DNA of 64,000 nt. Source: Blastomussa wellsi (lineage: Eukaryota; Cnidaria; Anthozoa; Scleractinia; Plerogyridae). The notes beneath the pieces are model-generated. The model was not told the origin of the DNA. It ran no database searches and saw only the letters and a program-made list of their open reading frames with translations. Made by a program: the position numbers and the translations under genes. Position 1 is the first letter of the stretch; every line of letters starts with the position of its first letter. Below, piece after piece: positions 11,873 to 23,389 of the stretch. The DNA lies in assembly GCA_947652115.1 (NCBI GenBank), contig OX393572.1:10604594-10668593 (forward strand), in the 5' to 3' direction.

Positions 11873-11945
11873 GCATAGGTCAGTTGGTCGAGTATCGAAC
11901 GGGTAGCACGGAGGTCACGCGTGTTCGAGTCTCATAGACGGTCTG
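11873..11945 (+). repeat. tRNA-derived SINE head
   Basis: TAGGTCAGTTGGTCGAGTAT (A box) and GTGTTCGAGTCTC (B box) lie about 35 bp apart as in a tRNA, preceded by ACGCA and followed by a non-tRNA tail with T-rich sequence. Stem pairing is poor, so this is a SINE rather than a tRNA gene. Confidence 0.65.
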
Positions 11946-12060
11946 GAATTTCTTTTTTCTTTCATTATTTCCAGTCGCTTAAATCGGAAACTCCTGCTAC
12001 GATCACTTCTCACTTAGTCGATTGACCGATAGGAATTTTAAGATGTGTACAGTTTAATCA

Positions 12061-12554
12061 TAAAGGGCAGTTTCACGGTTTTTCCGCATTTGCAAGCAAT
12101 ACCATTAGTCCATTATTTGATTGCATTGTTAAAGACACAATTGCAAGCTGCGGGAAAGTTGCCTCGAAAATTTCGCAGCTATTTGCGAAAACGCTGCAAT
12201 ATTGGTGTTATTGCTTATTTGAATTTATTTTGTTTGTTCCGACTCTGAAGATCTAAGTACCTTATTCTCTTAATCAATATTGCAAAAATCCCGGATTACT
12301 CAGGTTCAAAAAAGTTTATGCACTTTTAAGTAAGTTTGTACAGGCTATTGTGAATACAGCCAGAAAGAATGATGCAAAATTTTTTCAGTTATGTCAACGG
12401 ATTTTCACAGAAAATGTGAAAATTAGTGTTCTAATTTATTGTCGGCCCGTAGGATTTATTCTGGATACAGGCACGACTTCGAAACCCATTGGTTCACAGA
12501 TAACAGAGTTGAGTGGGCTTGCACATGCGCCGAACCGTGAAACTGTCCCTTTAA
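12061..12554. repeat. MITE with AAAGGGCAGTTTCACGG ends
   Basis: Left end TAAAGGGCAGTTTCACGGTT, right end GAACCGTGAAACTGTCCCTT: inverted repeats of ~20 bp enclosing ~490 bp of non-coding DNA. A single related end is at 17819-17860. The right end lies 36 bp from the exon at 12590. Confidence 0.75.
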
Positions 12555-12589
12555 GTGTATGGGCGTTTCTATGGAATTTATTATTCCAC

Positions 12590-12921
12590 CTTTTCCTCCT
12601 TTTTCCAGTGTTCCCTGTAGAAGTGAAATTTCACTCCATCATTACTGTACTGGAGCTTGTATTTCGTAACCCACTGATTGCCGTAATTATTCCTGCCTTG
12701 AGTTGCTACACGTGTTACTCTGGTGTGCTGATTACCCAGATCAATCTGAAGCCACTGATTATCATCTTCTGTGGCAGCAACCCAAGCTCCTTGTTTGCCT
12801 ACAGTTTGTTGAATGTGTAGTCTTCCCCGCGTAGCCGCACGATATTCATCAAATTCTGAAGACGCGCTAATTTGTTCGTCAGGGATTGCACCGCTGGCCA
12901 TGCCTAAAGAGTCTCGACATT
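12590..12921 (-). CDS. F5/8C domain 3, exon A
   Basis: First of three near-tandem discoidin domains. The 332-nt exon (phase 1 in, phase 0 out) encodes E-C-R-D-S-L-G-M-A-S-G, then Q-I-S-A-S-S-E, N-Q-W-L-Q-I-D-L-G, V-T-R-V-A-T-Q-G-R, Q-W-V-T-K-Y-K-L-Q-Y-S-N-D-G and F-Y-R-E. These are textbook F5/8C motifs, including the N-terminal Cys expected to bond with the Cys at the end of exon B. Acceptor TTTAG, donor AAG|GTGGAA. A MITE ends about 36 bp downstream of the donor. Confidence 0.93.
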
Positions 12922-13329
12922 CTAAAGCTTGAATGAAATCGGTACAAATATGAACGTTAATTGGTCTGAATATAGCTTTATGCAAACGCATCTGTTCCAT
13001 ACGGAAGATATTTGTTTACAAACATTGTTTTTGTTATTTAAATAAATAACAAGTTAAACAAAGAGCTCTTTGTTTCACCAGCCAATAGGTTTCTGGTTGG
13101 CACATTAATGACAACGGTGACGTCACTGATATCTTCCCTATATGGAGGTACGGAGGGGGGTAGTACTATACACGGGGAATACTCCCCCCTTGTCTCGAAT
13201 CAACTCAACAACAACGTACGAGGAACCTTATTTCCGTTACCATAAATACCTACAGTATTGTAAAATAAGAAATAAGAAAAAAAAAACAAACTGAGGGAGT
13301 TAATTTAACAAATTATAACGGCAATTCGT

Positions 13330-13478
13330 CTTCGCGTGTTCTGTTATTTTTTATGAATTTCGTCAACACATTGACAAAGCAGTTGTGGATCAAACGAGGC
13401 GATGGCCGAGAGTGATCCGCAGACTGCTTTGACAATTTGATGGCGAAATTCATTAAAAATAACAGGAAATACGATGGA
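13330..13478. repeat. Hairpin MITE
   Basis: Arms CTGTTATTTTTTATGAATTT and AAATTCATTAAAAATAACAG with a further inner CAAAGCAGT / ACTGCTTTG pair. About 140 bp, non-coding, in the MAM to F5/8C-3 intron. Confidence 0.7.
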
Positions 13479-14604
13479 AAACTTCCGGCATTTTGTTCTT
13501 ACCATAAAAAATCGTACGAAGCCAAAAGGATTAAGCGTAGAATCGCCTTCGCTGAGTGAAAAGAAATTCTTTCAACGAAAACAATTTCGAAATTTATAGC
13601 ATCACAATTATCTTCAAACTACGTAAAGAAACCCAAATACGAAATGTAATAACTAACCTTTATTCCATTCGGAAATTCTTGAAAACCCACTAACTTACTC
13701 AAAAATTTAGTCCACTCGTAGTACATTGGCAGAACACGACAAAAATGAACAGTCCCATTCATCGAGTTTCACGTCAAACTTTGGTGTTTTCCCCTTAAAG
13801 TTGAATTAAATCCGGGCTAATATTCCTCTTCGAAACGAAGTTGATGACCGCGCAACCGCGCACGATGTTGCCATCCGACTACGTAATTTACGTGTACGTC
13901 CTCTGGTAAAACACGACCATTAGCCAATGAGCGTGCGAGAATTTCTGCAGTTATGGTAAAAAATCTAATCACGCAAATTTCAGCACGAACTATAACTTTG
14001 CAGAATAAACCTCGTCAGCCATATATTTTCTTTTCTACTTCACTTTATAATGTAAGTTATGCGGGTCTTTATTCTCTCTTCTCACACTTCTCTTGGCTTC
14101 TGTTTGCCTCTGTTTCAAAACGAGACTTGGTGCAAAACTTTCTCACTGTTAGCCTCGCCCATAAATTTAGCTATCCGGTAATAAGGCCCTCCGCCCAAAA
14201 CTCAGACACAAAAGCCTCTCGAAATATATATATAAATAATTTCTTCCCGGTATAAAGCACGCGTGGCAACGTATTTACAGTATACTTAGAGACAAGTATA
14301 GTTGTTATCTAACGACTGCGCATACGACTTTCTTTGTGTTTCTAGTCATCATGTTTAGAGTATTGCTTTTCTTTCACTCTATACACTGTTTAAAATGAAA
14401 GTCCTTCCAATAAGGAACCTTTTCTCCCTGAAATTATAAGACCCGCCAAAGGACCTTTTGTTTGAATTTTACGGAGTGCGATTGAGTTAATCATTTTATC
14501 AAGATACAATTTTACGTCAGGTTCACACATGTGACGCAAACGCAATTGCAAATTCAAAAGCGAAAGGTTGAAACGTAAGTTACTAACTTAAATAGAAACG
14601 TATG

Positions 14605-15125
14605 TTACTAACTTAAATAGGGGCTTTGCGAGCTATCACAAATTCAGACAAAAGGGCACACTCGGCTCCTTTATTTTCCAAACTAGGAATCTTAGACAAT
14701 TTTCAAATCAATGCGTTTCAAATAGCTAAATTCATGTATTACTATCATAATAATCTTTTACCTCCGGTATTTATCAACTTGTTTTCTACGAATAGTCAAA
14801 TCCATAACTACGACGCTAGAACAGCCAACAATTACCGAGTGCATCATTGTCGAACTAATCTCAAAAAATTCTCAATTCTTTTTCAAGGTCCAAAAATCTG
14901 GAACAGTCTTCCTCCCACAATAACTACTCTGTCAAGTTTTGCTTCTTTTAAGAATAAATTGCTTGAATTTTTAGTAAGATAATCAATGAATTTGTCCAAA
15001 CCGCACACTCATAGCACTATCTTTTGTTAAAATATTGTGATGTACGAGGTGGCCTCAACTATAAGTCTGGCTCGCCGTATATTAAGCCATATATATTTTT
15101 TGTAATGTTAAATAAATAGGCAAAT
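14605..15125 (+). mobile_element. 5'-truncated non-LTR retrotransposon (C-terminal RT tail)
   Basis: Encodes ~118 aa: R-A-I-T-N-S-D, L-F-S-K-L-G-I-L, Q-I-A-K-F-M-Y, Y-D-A-R-T, Y-R-V-H-H-C-R-T-N and G-P-K-I-W-N-S-L-P. This A-K-F-M-Y ... I-W-N-S-L-P tail closes the reverse transcriptase ORF of Jockey/CR1-type LINEs in cnidarians. It ends in an AAATA-rich tail. The RT core is absent: a dead 3' fragment inserted antisense in the host gene, ~100 bp from MAM exon 3. Confidence 0.82.
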
Positions 15126-15224
15126 AAATAAATAAACAATAAACAACGTGCGCATACGCTGGTAATTGCGCTTGCAACGCAGATATAGGTGCTAACCAAG
15201 AGAAGGGAAATGAAAAATGCCTAC

Positions 15225-15342
15225 CAGCCGGAAAAACTCGAGCCTCGTTTGGTGAAAAGGAACAATTTTCATTTACACTTAGCACAGTATCGCTAACTGC
15301 GATGTCTCCAAGGTAACCGCCAACTAAGCCTTCAATTATAAC
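15225..15342 (-). CDS. MAM domain, exon 3
   Basis: A 118-nt exon, phase 0 in and phase 1 out: V-I-I-E-G-L-V-G-G-Y-L-G-D-I-A-V-S-D and V-N-E-N-C-S-F-S. The I-E-G ... G-D-I-A-x-D stretch and the Cys about a dozen residues later are the standard end of a MAM domain. The last base plus AA from the next exon (12921) makes the Glu of E-C that opens the first F5/8C triplet member. Acceptor TTATACAG, donor CTG|GTAGGC. A LINE tail is inserted about 100 bp downstream in the intron. Confidence 0.87.
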
Positions 15343-16288
15343 CTGTATAACGAAAATATACACGCATTAATATGGCAAGGTTGATACGTTCTGGCTATGA
15401 GAGGCTTTTCCAATCACAACATTTTTCTTCAATTCTAGAGAATGAACAATAACGTTTGGTATGTAAGAACATTGATTTATTTAATTGCTAATATCCATAC
15501 CAGTTGTGCTATTTTGCATGATTTCCTTTCAAAATATATTTCATAAACGTTATTTATCAAAAAGAAGTAATTAATGGCTTTTCGCTTTCTCTTTGCGCCG
15601 GATTAATCTATTATTTTTTGTTTTACGAAACAAACCAAAATATTACTGTGACTAACGTCAACCAATCTCATGTAAAATGTTATGCACTTAGTTTTAGAAC
15701 AAGGGAATAATTCGTGCTGATTTTAGTGAAATTCTATTCTCGCCATTGCAAAGAAATCGCGACTCGGGAGAAAGAGGCTAGGCCCAAAATTAATTACGTA
15801 AATGTAAGATTCAGTCTCTTACAAGAAGCTATATTAATTCATGTTCTTTACTCCAAAAGTAGTTTCTTTGTTAAGAAACATCCAAAAGAGAGAAGACAAA
15901 TCGCAAATAACCTCTGCAAACACGCCAACTTGTTTTAAGTTCTGTTCAATATCACTAACTGTGAGTGAAGATATGGCTTTAACATATATAGCTTACGCCA
16001 AAACTGAGGCAGTCCATTTATTAGCTAACGGATAACAAATCTTTGTAAAATTTTCGCTTAAGTTAAGTTTCGTGAAATCTGCGTCTTCTATTTTGGCGAA
16101 ATTTGGTTCCCACGGAAATAAGTGCTAATAAAAAAACCGTTGCATTTTCTTTGTTTAGAATCCATTGCTAACTTATGTTAGTACATCATATCAAACATTC
16201 AACATCGTTACATCCCCACGCTGGCTGTACTAGTTTTTGAAACACTTTCTTTTTTAAAACAATGGAAATGTGACTTATAATGTTTTAC

Positions 16289-16511
16289 AGTCTTTCCCGT
16301 AAAATCGTGAACACCGGAAAAATTTTCTGGAATGTTTATTGTGTAGTGACCAACGCAGCAAAGTTCAGGACACGCGAACAAACCTCAAAACCACAAACTA
16401 ATTACCGTTGCTGTTTGCGGTTTAGTTTTCTCACACCTGATTGGCTTTTTCTTTGTAACACAATAACATTCCATAAACATTTCTGGTGTTCACGGTTTTA
16501 CGGGAAAGACT
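16289..16511. repeat. TIR element, ~220 bp
   Basis: Ends AGTCTTTCCCGTAAAATCGT and ACGGTTTTACGGGAAAGACT, inverted repeats of about 28 bp including GTGAACACC/GGTGTTCAC. Interior non-coding. Abuts the foldback at 16511-16925. Confidence 0.8.
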
Positions 16512-16925
16512 TAACCCCAAATAATTTTTTCGCGAAAATAAACCTTTGCACCAGTTCGAAACGCATTGCATATTTCGTTTCTCCTTTTTACCAAATTCCA
16601 AAATTCAAAAGTTACGAAAAACTTTGCATCGTTTGTTCATGACCGAGTCAGAAGGGGCGTGGGGGCGTCTATTCCCGATTTTACGTCACAAACTGATTTG
16701 CATCGCATCAAGTCTTTGTAACAATGCACGCAAATCAGTTTGTGACGTCATATCGAGAATAGAACCACGCCCCTTCTTACTCGGTCATGGAACAAATGAT
16801 GCAAAGTGTTTTGTAACTTTTTAATGTTAAAAAGGTAAAAAGGAGAAACAAAACGTACAATTCGTTTCGAACTTTCGCAAAGGCTTATTTTAGGGAAAAC
16901 AATATTTTGGGGTTAGGTGCACTTT
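16511..16925. repeat. Large foldback MITE
   Basis: Two arms of about 190 bp (TTAACCCCAAA... and ...TTTGGGGTTA) pair almost throughout, including ACGTCACAAACTGATTTGC / GCAAATCAGTTTGTGACGT, leaving a ~40-bp loop. One arm of the same family recurs at 57716-57865. Confidence 0.85.
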
Positions 16926-17440
16926 AATGTGGGTGAGTGAAGAAGTAGGACGTTGACGTAAAAGACTTTCGAGGTCTCGGTTCTAGTCCACCAATTGGAG
17001 TTTGTTAGCGGATGTTTGCAGGCGCTTCCCTCTCCGGTTTCCTGGCCCCAAACCACTCCCATTCTTCACCCATCCTCTCATCTTCTTCTCGATTATTAAT
17101 GCCGGTAACTTACTGAATCGGCTTTTGCAAATGTGTATTTGAAATAAAATACTGTAGGAATGTTTTCGCATTGTATTCAAACGGGTCAGACAACGATCTC
17201 AATGTTCAGTTGGCTCCTGAAAAATATCTAAGTTCCTCTTCTCGCTTTCCTCAGAGTTATCGGTCGTACAAAGAACAGTCTTCGATCTATAGTTTGGCCT
17301 AAATTGGAGTCCGATTAGTTTCGCGGATTGTTCTTTTAAACTAGCTGGAATCTCAACTATGAAATCTCATAAATTTAGTCGTCATAATAATGATGATGGA
17401 ATGACAATAAACAGTGAACGACATGTATCATAGAATGTAC

Positions 17441-17703
17441 CTGATACGCATATATCTCCCTAATAGGTATCTCTCCTTTTCGCCATACGTTGCCATGGGA
17501 ACCTGAGAGTCTCCACAAGAGTGTTTCTGCACCATCGCCGTGACTGCGTAAATACACATTTAACCTTCCTGTTGTGTTTCCATGCATATGGTACCAAAAT
17601 GTGAAACAGTTTCTGGTAGGAACTGAAAAGCGGCTTTCCAGGCGAGCCTTTTCACCTTTCACACGAGGGAATGAAGACTCGATGTACAAAAATTTCTCCG
17701 TCT
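17441..17703 (-). CDS. MAM domain, exon 2
   Basis: A 263-nt exon, phase 1 in and phase 0 out. It encodes E-K-F-L-Y-I-E-S-S-F-P, A-R-L-E-S-R-F-S-V, then C-F-T-F-W-Y-H-M-H-G, G-R-L-N-V-Y-L-R and G-N-V-W-R-K-G-E-I-P-I. The C-F-x-F-W-Y-H-M-x-G block followed by G-x-L-x-V-Y is diagnostic of MAM domains. Known of the family: MAM domains mediate homophilic or heterophilic extracellular adhesion. Acceptor TGTTTCAG, donor CAG|GTACAT. Confidence 0.9.
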
Positions 17704-17818
17704 CTGAAACAATGTTTGAAATTTTTTTCAAGGTTAATCACATCACTTTGTACTTAGCCGAAAGCGCGTGCTCTTCAGTAGGTCCTATTAATGATTTCAA
17801 TGGATCAGGGGTTTGTGA

Positions 17819-17860
17819 TTAAAGGGACAGTTTCACGGCTCGGCGCAGATGCAAGCCTAA
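17819..17860. repeat. Solo MITE end
   Basis: TTAAAGGGACAGTTTCACGG matches the terminal repeat of the MITE at 12061-12554. No partner end was found nearby. Confidence 0.6.
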
Positions 17861-17884
17861 TCAACAGGGACTATTAAACATTGA

Positions 17885-18545
17885 GTAAATGTTCGTCAAT
17901 TTCCATGTATCAAGGAGTTCGGGGTTCCATTTTCAGGCGATTTTCGGTCACATTTGTTCCAAAGAACCGCTATTTGAAATTAAAAACATCCCCCCGCACG
18001 CGATTCCCCGCTTGTGTCATGTAAATTACAAGTTCCGTATTCAATTGATTTTTGAATTCAATTCAATTGAATTTTTTGGCCAAAAACCCACTATTTACAA
18101 AACTTGGGCTGCCACGCGATTCCTAGTAGGTGTCATTTCCATCGTCCATTACAAGTTTGTCGCTTTTGTCAGTCCCTGGCCTAACGTTAAAACAATTTTC
18201 GTTAATTTCTATGTCTATTAACCAAGGATCTCGGGGTTCAATTGTCAGGTGATTTTCGGCCAACATTTGTCCCCAAAACACGCTAGTTACAAAACTCGGC
18301 TTGCACGTAATTCCGCGCGCGTCTAATGTTAATTATATTAGAGGTTTGTCTTTTTCTTCAGTCCTTGGCCTAACGTTGAGCCAATTTCGTCAATTTCCTT
18401 GTACAATAAACCAGGAGTCCCCAATACTCGATAGTTAAAACTTGGCTTTGACTCGATATACCCACGCGAGTCATTTTAATTACAGGTTTGCGTTTTGTCA
18501 GTCCTTGGCATGGTCAGTTTCCATTTACATTAACCAAGGAGTTCG
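17885..18545. repeat. ~190-bp degenerate minisatellite
   Basis: About 3.5 diverged copies of a unit that includes TCAGTCCTTGGCCTAACGTT, GTCAATTTCCATGTA..., ACCAAGGAGTTCGGGGTTC and AGGTGATTTTCGGCCAACA. CAGTCCCTGGCCTAACGTT at 18170 and CAGTCCTTGGCCTAACGTT at 18360 fix the period near 190. Lies in the intron between MAM exons 1 and 2. Confidence 0.7.
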
Positions 18546-18578
18546 TAGTCAGCATTCTAATCTTAAGATTTGACGTAC

Positions 18579-18680
18579 CTCCATAGCAAGGCCCTGTATC
18601 ATTAGTGTTAGTGCAGTTTGCTTGTGACTTCCAATGAAAATCCATGATTGGTTGGTCGTATGCAAAGAGTCTGTTTGCGT
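18579..18680 (-). CDS. MAM domain, exon 1
   Basis: A 102-nt phase 1-1 exon read from acceptor CGTTTTAG. It encodes A-N-R-L-F-A-Y-D-Q-P-I-M-D-F-H-W-K-S-Q-A and T-G-P-C-Y-G. The M-D-F-H-W and later T-G-P-C correspond to the D-F-x-W ... T-G-P opening of MAM domains. It lies upstream of a ~190-bp minisatellite and joins by a GAG codon split across the intron to the exon at 17703. On its own it would be weak; the frame fit with the next two exons supports it. Confidence 0.7.
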
Positions 18681-18832
18681 CTAAAACGGTAAAAAACGGC
18701 ATTTAAAAGAAAGAAGTGCCTTTATTTACTCCACTATTAATTAATGAATTATTCATAACTATAACACACTTCTTGAATCAGATTGGTTCTTAGCACGCCC
18801 AAAATTGGAGAGCGCGCAGGTAAAGTATCCAA

Positions 18833-18917
18833 GTTTTGTTGCGTAGTATCGCTGAGTATTGTTACGAGTTGTGCCGTTGTGAGTAAAAATTCTCAGCGAT
18901 ACTACACAACAAAACGT
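18833..18917. repeat. Perfect-arm hairpin
   Basis: GTTTTGTTGCGTAGTATCGC and GCGATACTACACAACAAAAC form a ~24-bp stem around a ~36-bp loop. Short non-coding element in the intron upstream of MAM. Confidence 0.75.
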
Positions 18918-19200
18918 CTAATAAAAGATTTATTATCCAACATGTCCGTGCCGGCGAATTTCTAACTCGTTTTGGGCGTTATTTGTAGGCTACGAAGCAC
19001 TCTTCAAAGGTTTATACGTGCTGCGCATGTGCGCACTCTTTATTTGGTTCCTTGCTGTGACTGAACACTCGGGTTTGATTTGATATTCCCAAAACGTTCA
19101 ATTTCAAAAATGCTTTTCTTCGCATAGTGATTAATCGTCATCAGTCCTAGCTTTTGCCAACGTTTCTCGCGTATCTTGCTACAGCCATAATTAATTGGTA

Positions 19201-19313
19201 TGTAAAGAGTACGCTTACATGAAGCGTTGAGTTTCCTGCGACCGCATGGCATCTTGGGAAAACGTTCCTCGTGCGTCGGCCATGTTGTTATCATAGTGAA
19301 TAGTAGCTCTGTT
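19201..19313 (+). repeat. 5' LTR of Gypsy element 2
   Basis: Begins TGTAAAGAGTACGCTTACAT and ends ...AATAGTAGCTCTGTTT, immediately before TGGTGTCAGAAATCC, which resembles a tRNA primer-binding site. Shares ...GTACGCTTACATGAAGCGTT and GTTGTTATCATAGTGAATAG with the 3' copy. Confidence 0.75.
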
Positions 19314-22300
19314 TCTGGTGTCAGAAATCCACCGGACCCGTAGGCCAAGAGCACTGGAAGATTTATGACATAAATAAGCAGCAAGCAGCGACAAAGGCGA
19401 ATTTTCAAATTCCACCCCCTGAAATTCTCACCGATGGCTCAACGGCTTTGGGTTGCTGCCTGGAAGAATTATACGTTGACTACAAAGTTGGATAAAGAAG
19501 ATGAAGCCCGCCAAATAGCGGCGCTTTTGGCAGTAATCGGAAAAGAGGCAAACACGTTGTTTCGTACTTTTACTTGGGCCTCGGAAAGCGATGCGAAGAA
19601 GACTGCGCCCGCAATTCCAATTCGAAGATTACTGTATACCCAGACAGAACACCTTTTACGGGCGTTTCCTACTCTTTACTCGAAATCAGCGGGAGTCTGA
19701 AACAGTTGATCAATATATGACGGAACTACGCCAAATTACAAGAAACTGTGATTTTGAATAACTCACACCGGAGCAGCTTCTCCGTGATCGTTTAGTAACT
19801 GGTACCACGAATGGCAAGGTACGTGTAAATTTACTTTAAGAGAAGAAGTTGGCTTAGCTTTAGATATCGCTCGCGCTGCAGAAAGCACAGCTGCTCAAAT
19901 TATGGTTATGACCGTGGAATCTAGTTTGAATGTTGTCAAACAGAAAGAAAAAGAGCAGTATGATGACACTCCATTCGTGAACGACAACAGGATGGCAGGA
20001 ATCATGAAAGACGCAACTGTCCTGCATTTAGTCAGACATGCGCGTATTGTGAAAAGAAGAATAAAAGTGCCCAGAAAAAAGTAAGGTGTCTACTGTCCAT
20101 GAGCGGTTTTATTTGAGTACTGCAGGTGTTGCAGGCGGTGAAGGAAGTGAGATGGTGACCCTCAGCCTCAGCGTGTCAAAGGATGTTGAGAGTATGACAG
20201 TTGCCTTCTTGATGGACACTGGAGCTGAGTGTAACCGACTGCCTTTGGATGTCTACAAGAGCGAAACCGGTGATCTGGACTTTAATTTTCTTGATAGTCG
20301 AGTAAAGTCGGTTCTGATCTTGGCTAATGGGTATGAACAACCCATTGAGGGCAAAGCAACTCTGTATGCAACCCGTAATGGACACACACACACAAGATAC
20401 AAGCTAGTGTAGTCAAGGGTCATGGCTATAAGCCAATACTGTCCAAGAAGACTATGTTAGAATTGAACCTGATAAAGTTTCTTGATTGCGACAGAGATCC
20501 ACGACTAAATGTGCTGAAGACAGGTAACGACCCCTTACTAGGAGAATATGCTGACGTGTTTGAAGGCCTTTGAAAGGTACATGGGAAGGAGAGTATTGTA
20601 ACTGACAGGTCCATGAAGCCTGTAGCCCACCCACCAAGGTGTTTACCTTTTGCCATGACCGAGCATGTACAGAGCAAGCTGGAGGAAATGTCAGCTGATG
20701 ATGTCATAGCAAAGGTCGATCAGCCCACTGATTGGGTATCCAGCATGCTGGTGTTTAGTAAGCCACCTTCTGAAACTAGTGGGGAAACAAAGATACACAT
20801 TTGCGTAGTCTCAAGGATCTGAATGTCGCCATAAAACGAGAACAATTCCCAATGCCAACAATTGAAGAAATTGTAACTGGTCTAGACGGAGCAAAGCTGT
20901 TCAGCGTGTTTGATGCCAGCAATGGTTTCTGGCAAGTGGAACTTGACGAAAAATTTAGTATGCTCACCACATTTAACACGCCTTTCGGGCGTTACCGCTG
21001 GAAGCGAATGCCGTTTGACATTAAAGTGCACCAGAAGTTTGGCAGCGAAGAATGCGAGAGCACATAGAGGGGCTTAAGGTAGTAGAGCCCATTGCAGGTG
21101 ATTTTGTGATTGTTGGATACGGCAACACACCCGCTGAGTGGCAGCCAGACCATGACCAAAATGTACGTGCTTTCCTAAACCGCTCTCGCGAAAAAAACCT
21201 GAAGCTGAACGAGAAGAAAGCCCGGCTGAGACAGCAAGAAGTTCCCTTTATTGGTCATATTTTGTCTCCAGAAGGTCCCAAAATTAATTGACCTTTGCAA
21301 GGTGGAGGCAATATTACAAGTGCCTGACCCCACTGATGTTCACTCTCTGCGTCGATTCCTTGGCATGTTGAATTGGCAAAGTTTCTGCCACGCTTGTCAG
21401 ATGAAACAGTCTTGAGAAAACTCATTGAAAGGGATGCTGAATGGTGTTGGCCCGCGTTAAAGAAATGATTGTAACCGCCCCTATACTTGCCTACTATGAT
21501 GCGAGCAAACCAGTAGTCATCCAGTGAGATGCTTCCCAGACCGGACTTGGAGCTGCCTTGTTGCAAGAAGGGTGTCCAGTGGCTTAAAGCTCCCGTGTGA
21601 TGACCCCTACTGAACAAAATTATGCTCAAATCGAGGAGTCACTTGCAATAGTCTTTGCATGTGAGAAGTTTGATAAATACATCTTTGGAATAAGTGATGC
21701 AGTTGTCCAGTCAGTCGGACAACAAACCGCTGGAAACCATATCCAAGAAACCCACCCACAGCTCCCTAAAGCGCCTCCAGCGAATGCGACTCCGTTTGCA
21801 GAATTATGACATCCAAGTGGAATACAAGAAAGGCACCAACATGTTCTAGGCTGACACCCTGAGTCGAGCATATGTCAAGGGCGAACAGTTGACCGTCCCA
21901 AACAGTGATGTTCGTTCAATTAAGGAATGACTATTTGCCTTTGAGTTAGAGCAGATCCAACACGATGAAGAACTGACCGTATCTCCTACTCGTTTGGAGA
22001 GGCTATGTGTGGAGACTGTTAACGATGAAGAGTTGCAGATCCTATCCGATGTTGTCCGTAAAGGTTGGCTGGAGACCTTGGCACAGGAGCGTGAAAATGA
22101 CAGGCACCGGAAACAAGTGATTGAGCTGTATTGGAACAGCCGGGGTGAGCTGACCACAGAGGGTCATTGTTTAGTCATACCTGCTGGTGAACGTTCTGAC
22201 ATGAGTCGCAAATTGGGGTAAAAGGGACAATGCGCCATGCTCGTGATATTCAACTGGCCCGGGATCTCGGCAAAGCTGAAGGATTACCTACTGAAATGCG

Positions 22301-23302
22301 AAATTTGTAACAGTTATCGACCTTGTGCCCAATCTACCGTGCGAGAAAGTCCGGGTGGTTTTTGTTTATACATGGGATTTGAGTAACACCACAAGCAATC
22401 GTGTCATTACTGTCTTAAAGACCTGGTTTGCCAGACATGGCATCCCTGTGACAGTTATTAGTGACAACGGACTGCCTTTCAACATTGGAGATTTTGAGTC
22501 TTTTCGTAAAGAATGAGACTTTCATCACATTACGTCAAGCCCTCGCCATCCACAGAGTAATGGTCGTGTTGAAAATGCCGTGAGATCCTGCAAGTCCGAG
22601 TTGTTGACGAAAGCCCGTGCAGATAAGCGCGATCCTTTGTTGGCGTTACTTGAATGGCGCAACACACCTGCTGAGGGAATGCATTCTTCACCTTCTTAGC
22701 TACTCTACAGCAGGCGAACACGCACTCGTCTCCCAGTAGCTAAGACATTGTTAGAGCCTCGTGCTAATGTACCGGAGATGATTGAGACGAGGAAGCAGCA
22801 GCAGAAGCAATGTTATGACCAACACACGCAGGAATTGCTGAAGTTAGACGACGGTGATGCCATAAGAATGCGCCTGCCAGGTGAGGAAAAATGGTCCCTT
22901 GGACAGGTCATTGGAGATATAGGTTACTGTTCCTATCTGGTAGAGGTGAATGGGAAACAGTATCGTCGGAACCGCCGATGGTTAAGACCCACTCCTGAAA
23001 AGTTCGAGCCCTCCGAAACAAGCGAGCCGACTGAGCTAACTGAACTGACTGAGACAAGCTCAGTTTAGTTGCCACGACCATTGGTTCTGACAACGCCAGT
23101 TTCAGAACCATCTAGTCGTCCAATGCGTGAACGTCACCCACCACTGTGGCTACAAGATTACGAGCGAGTACTGAGGAACGAGAAACGTTTGACTACGTAC
23201 TTCTATGTACAGTTTGTTTCGTACATACGAACCTTGAGGCATAGAAATATTTCGGGACATTATATTTTTTGTCTTTTGAACTATGAAACTAAGGGAAGGA
23301 GA

Positions 23303-23383
23303 TGTAACGAGTACGCTTACATGAAGCGTTGAGTTTCCTGCGGTTTCCTGCGTGTTGTTATCATAGTGAATAGTAGCTCTGTT
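23303..23383 (+). repeat. 3' LTR of Gypsy element 2 (internally deleted)
   Basis: Follows the purine tract AAGGGAAGGAGA. Begins TGTAACGAGTACGCTTACAT, then lacks ~30-45 bp present in the 5' copy, then resumes at GTTGTTATCATAGTGAATAG. Confidence 0.75.
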
Positions 23384-23389
23384 CTTGGT

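Larger units (their letters stand above)
19201..23383 (+). mobile_element. Decayed Ty3/Gypsy LTR retrotransposon 2
   Basis: Flanked by related short repeats (19201-19313 and 23303-23383). In order: gag start near 19434 with frameshifts; partial zinc knuckle (H-E-R-R-N-C ... C-A-Y-C) near 20010-20060; protease M-D-T-G-A-E near 20215; reverse transcriptase in pieces to ~21290 with G-D-F-V-I-V-G near 21100 where D-D is expected; RNase H with a stop before D-A-S near 21522; integrase around 22320-22700 with I-S-D-N-G near 22460 and apparent loss of the first catalytic region; C-terminal domain 22748-23068. Many frameshifts and stops: inactive. It lies antisense to the host gene. Confidence 0.9.

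Noticed and set aside
11873..11945. tRNA gene
   Set aside because: A and B boxes are present but the acceptor and anticodon stems do not pair; called a SINE head instead. Same reasoning for 54890-54950.
17885..18545. CRISPR-like array
   Set aside because: The unit is ~190 bp and fully repetitive with no unique spacers, and the window is eukaryotic.
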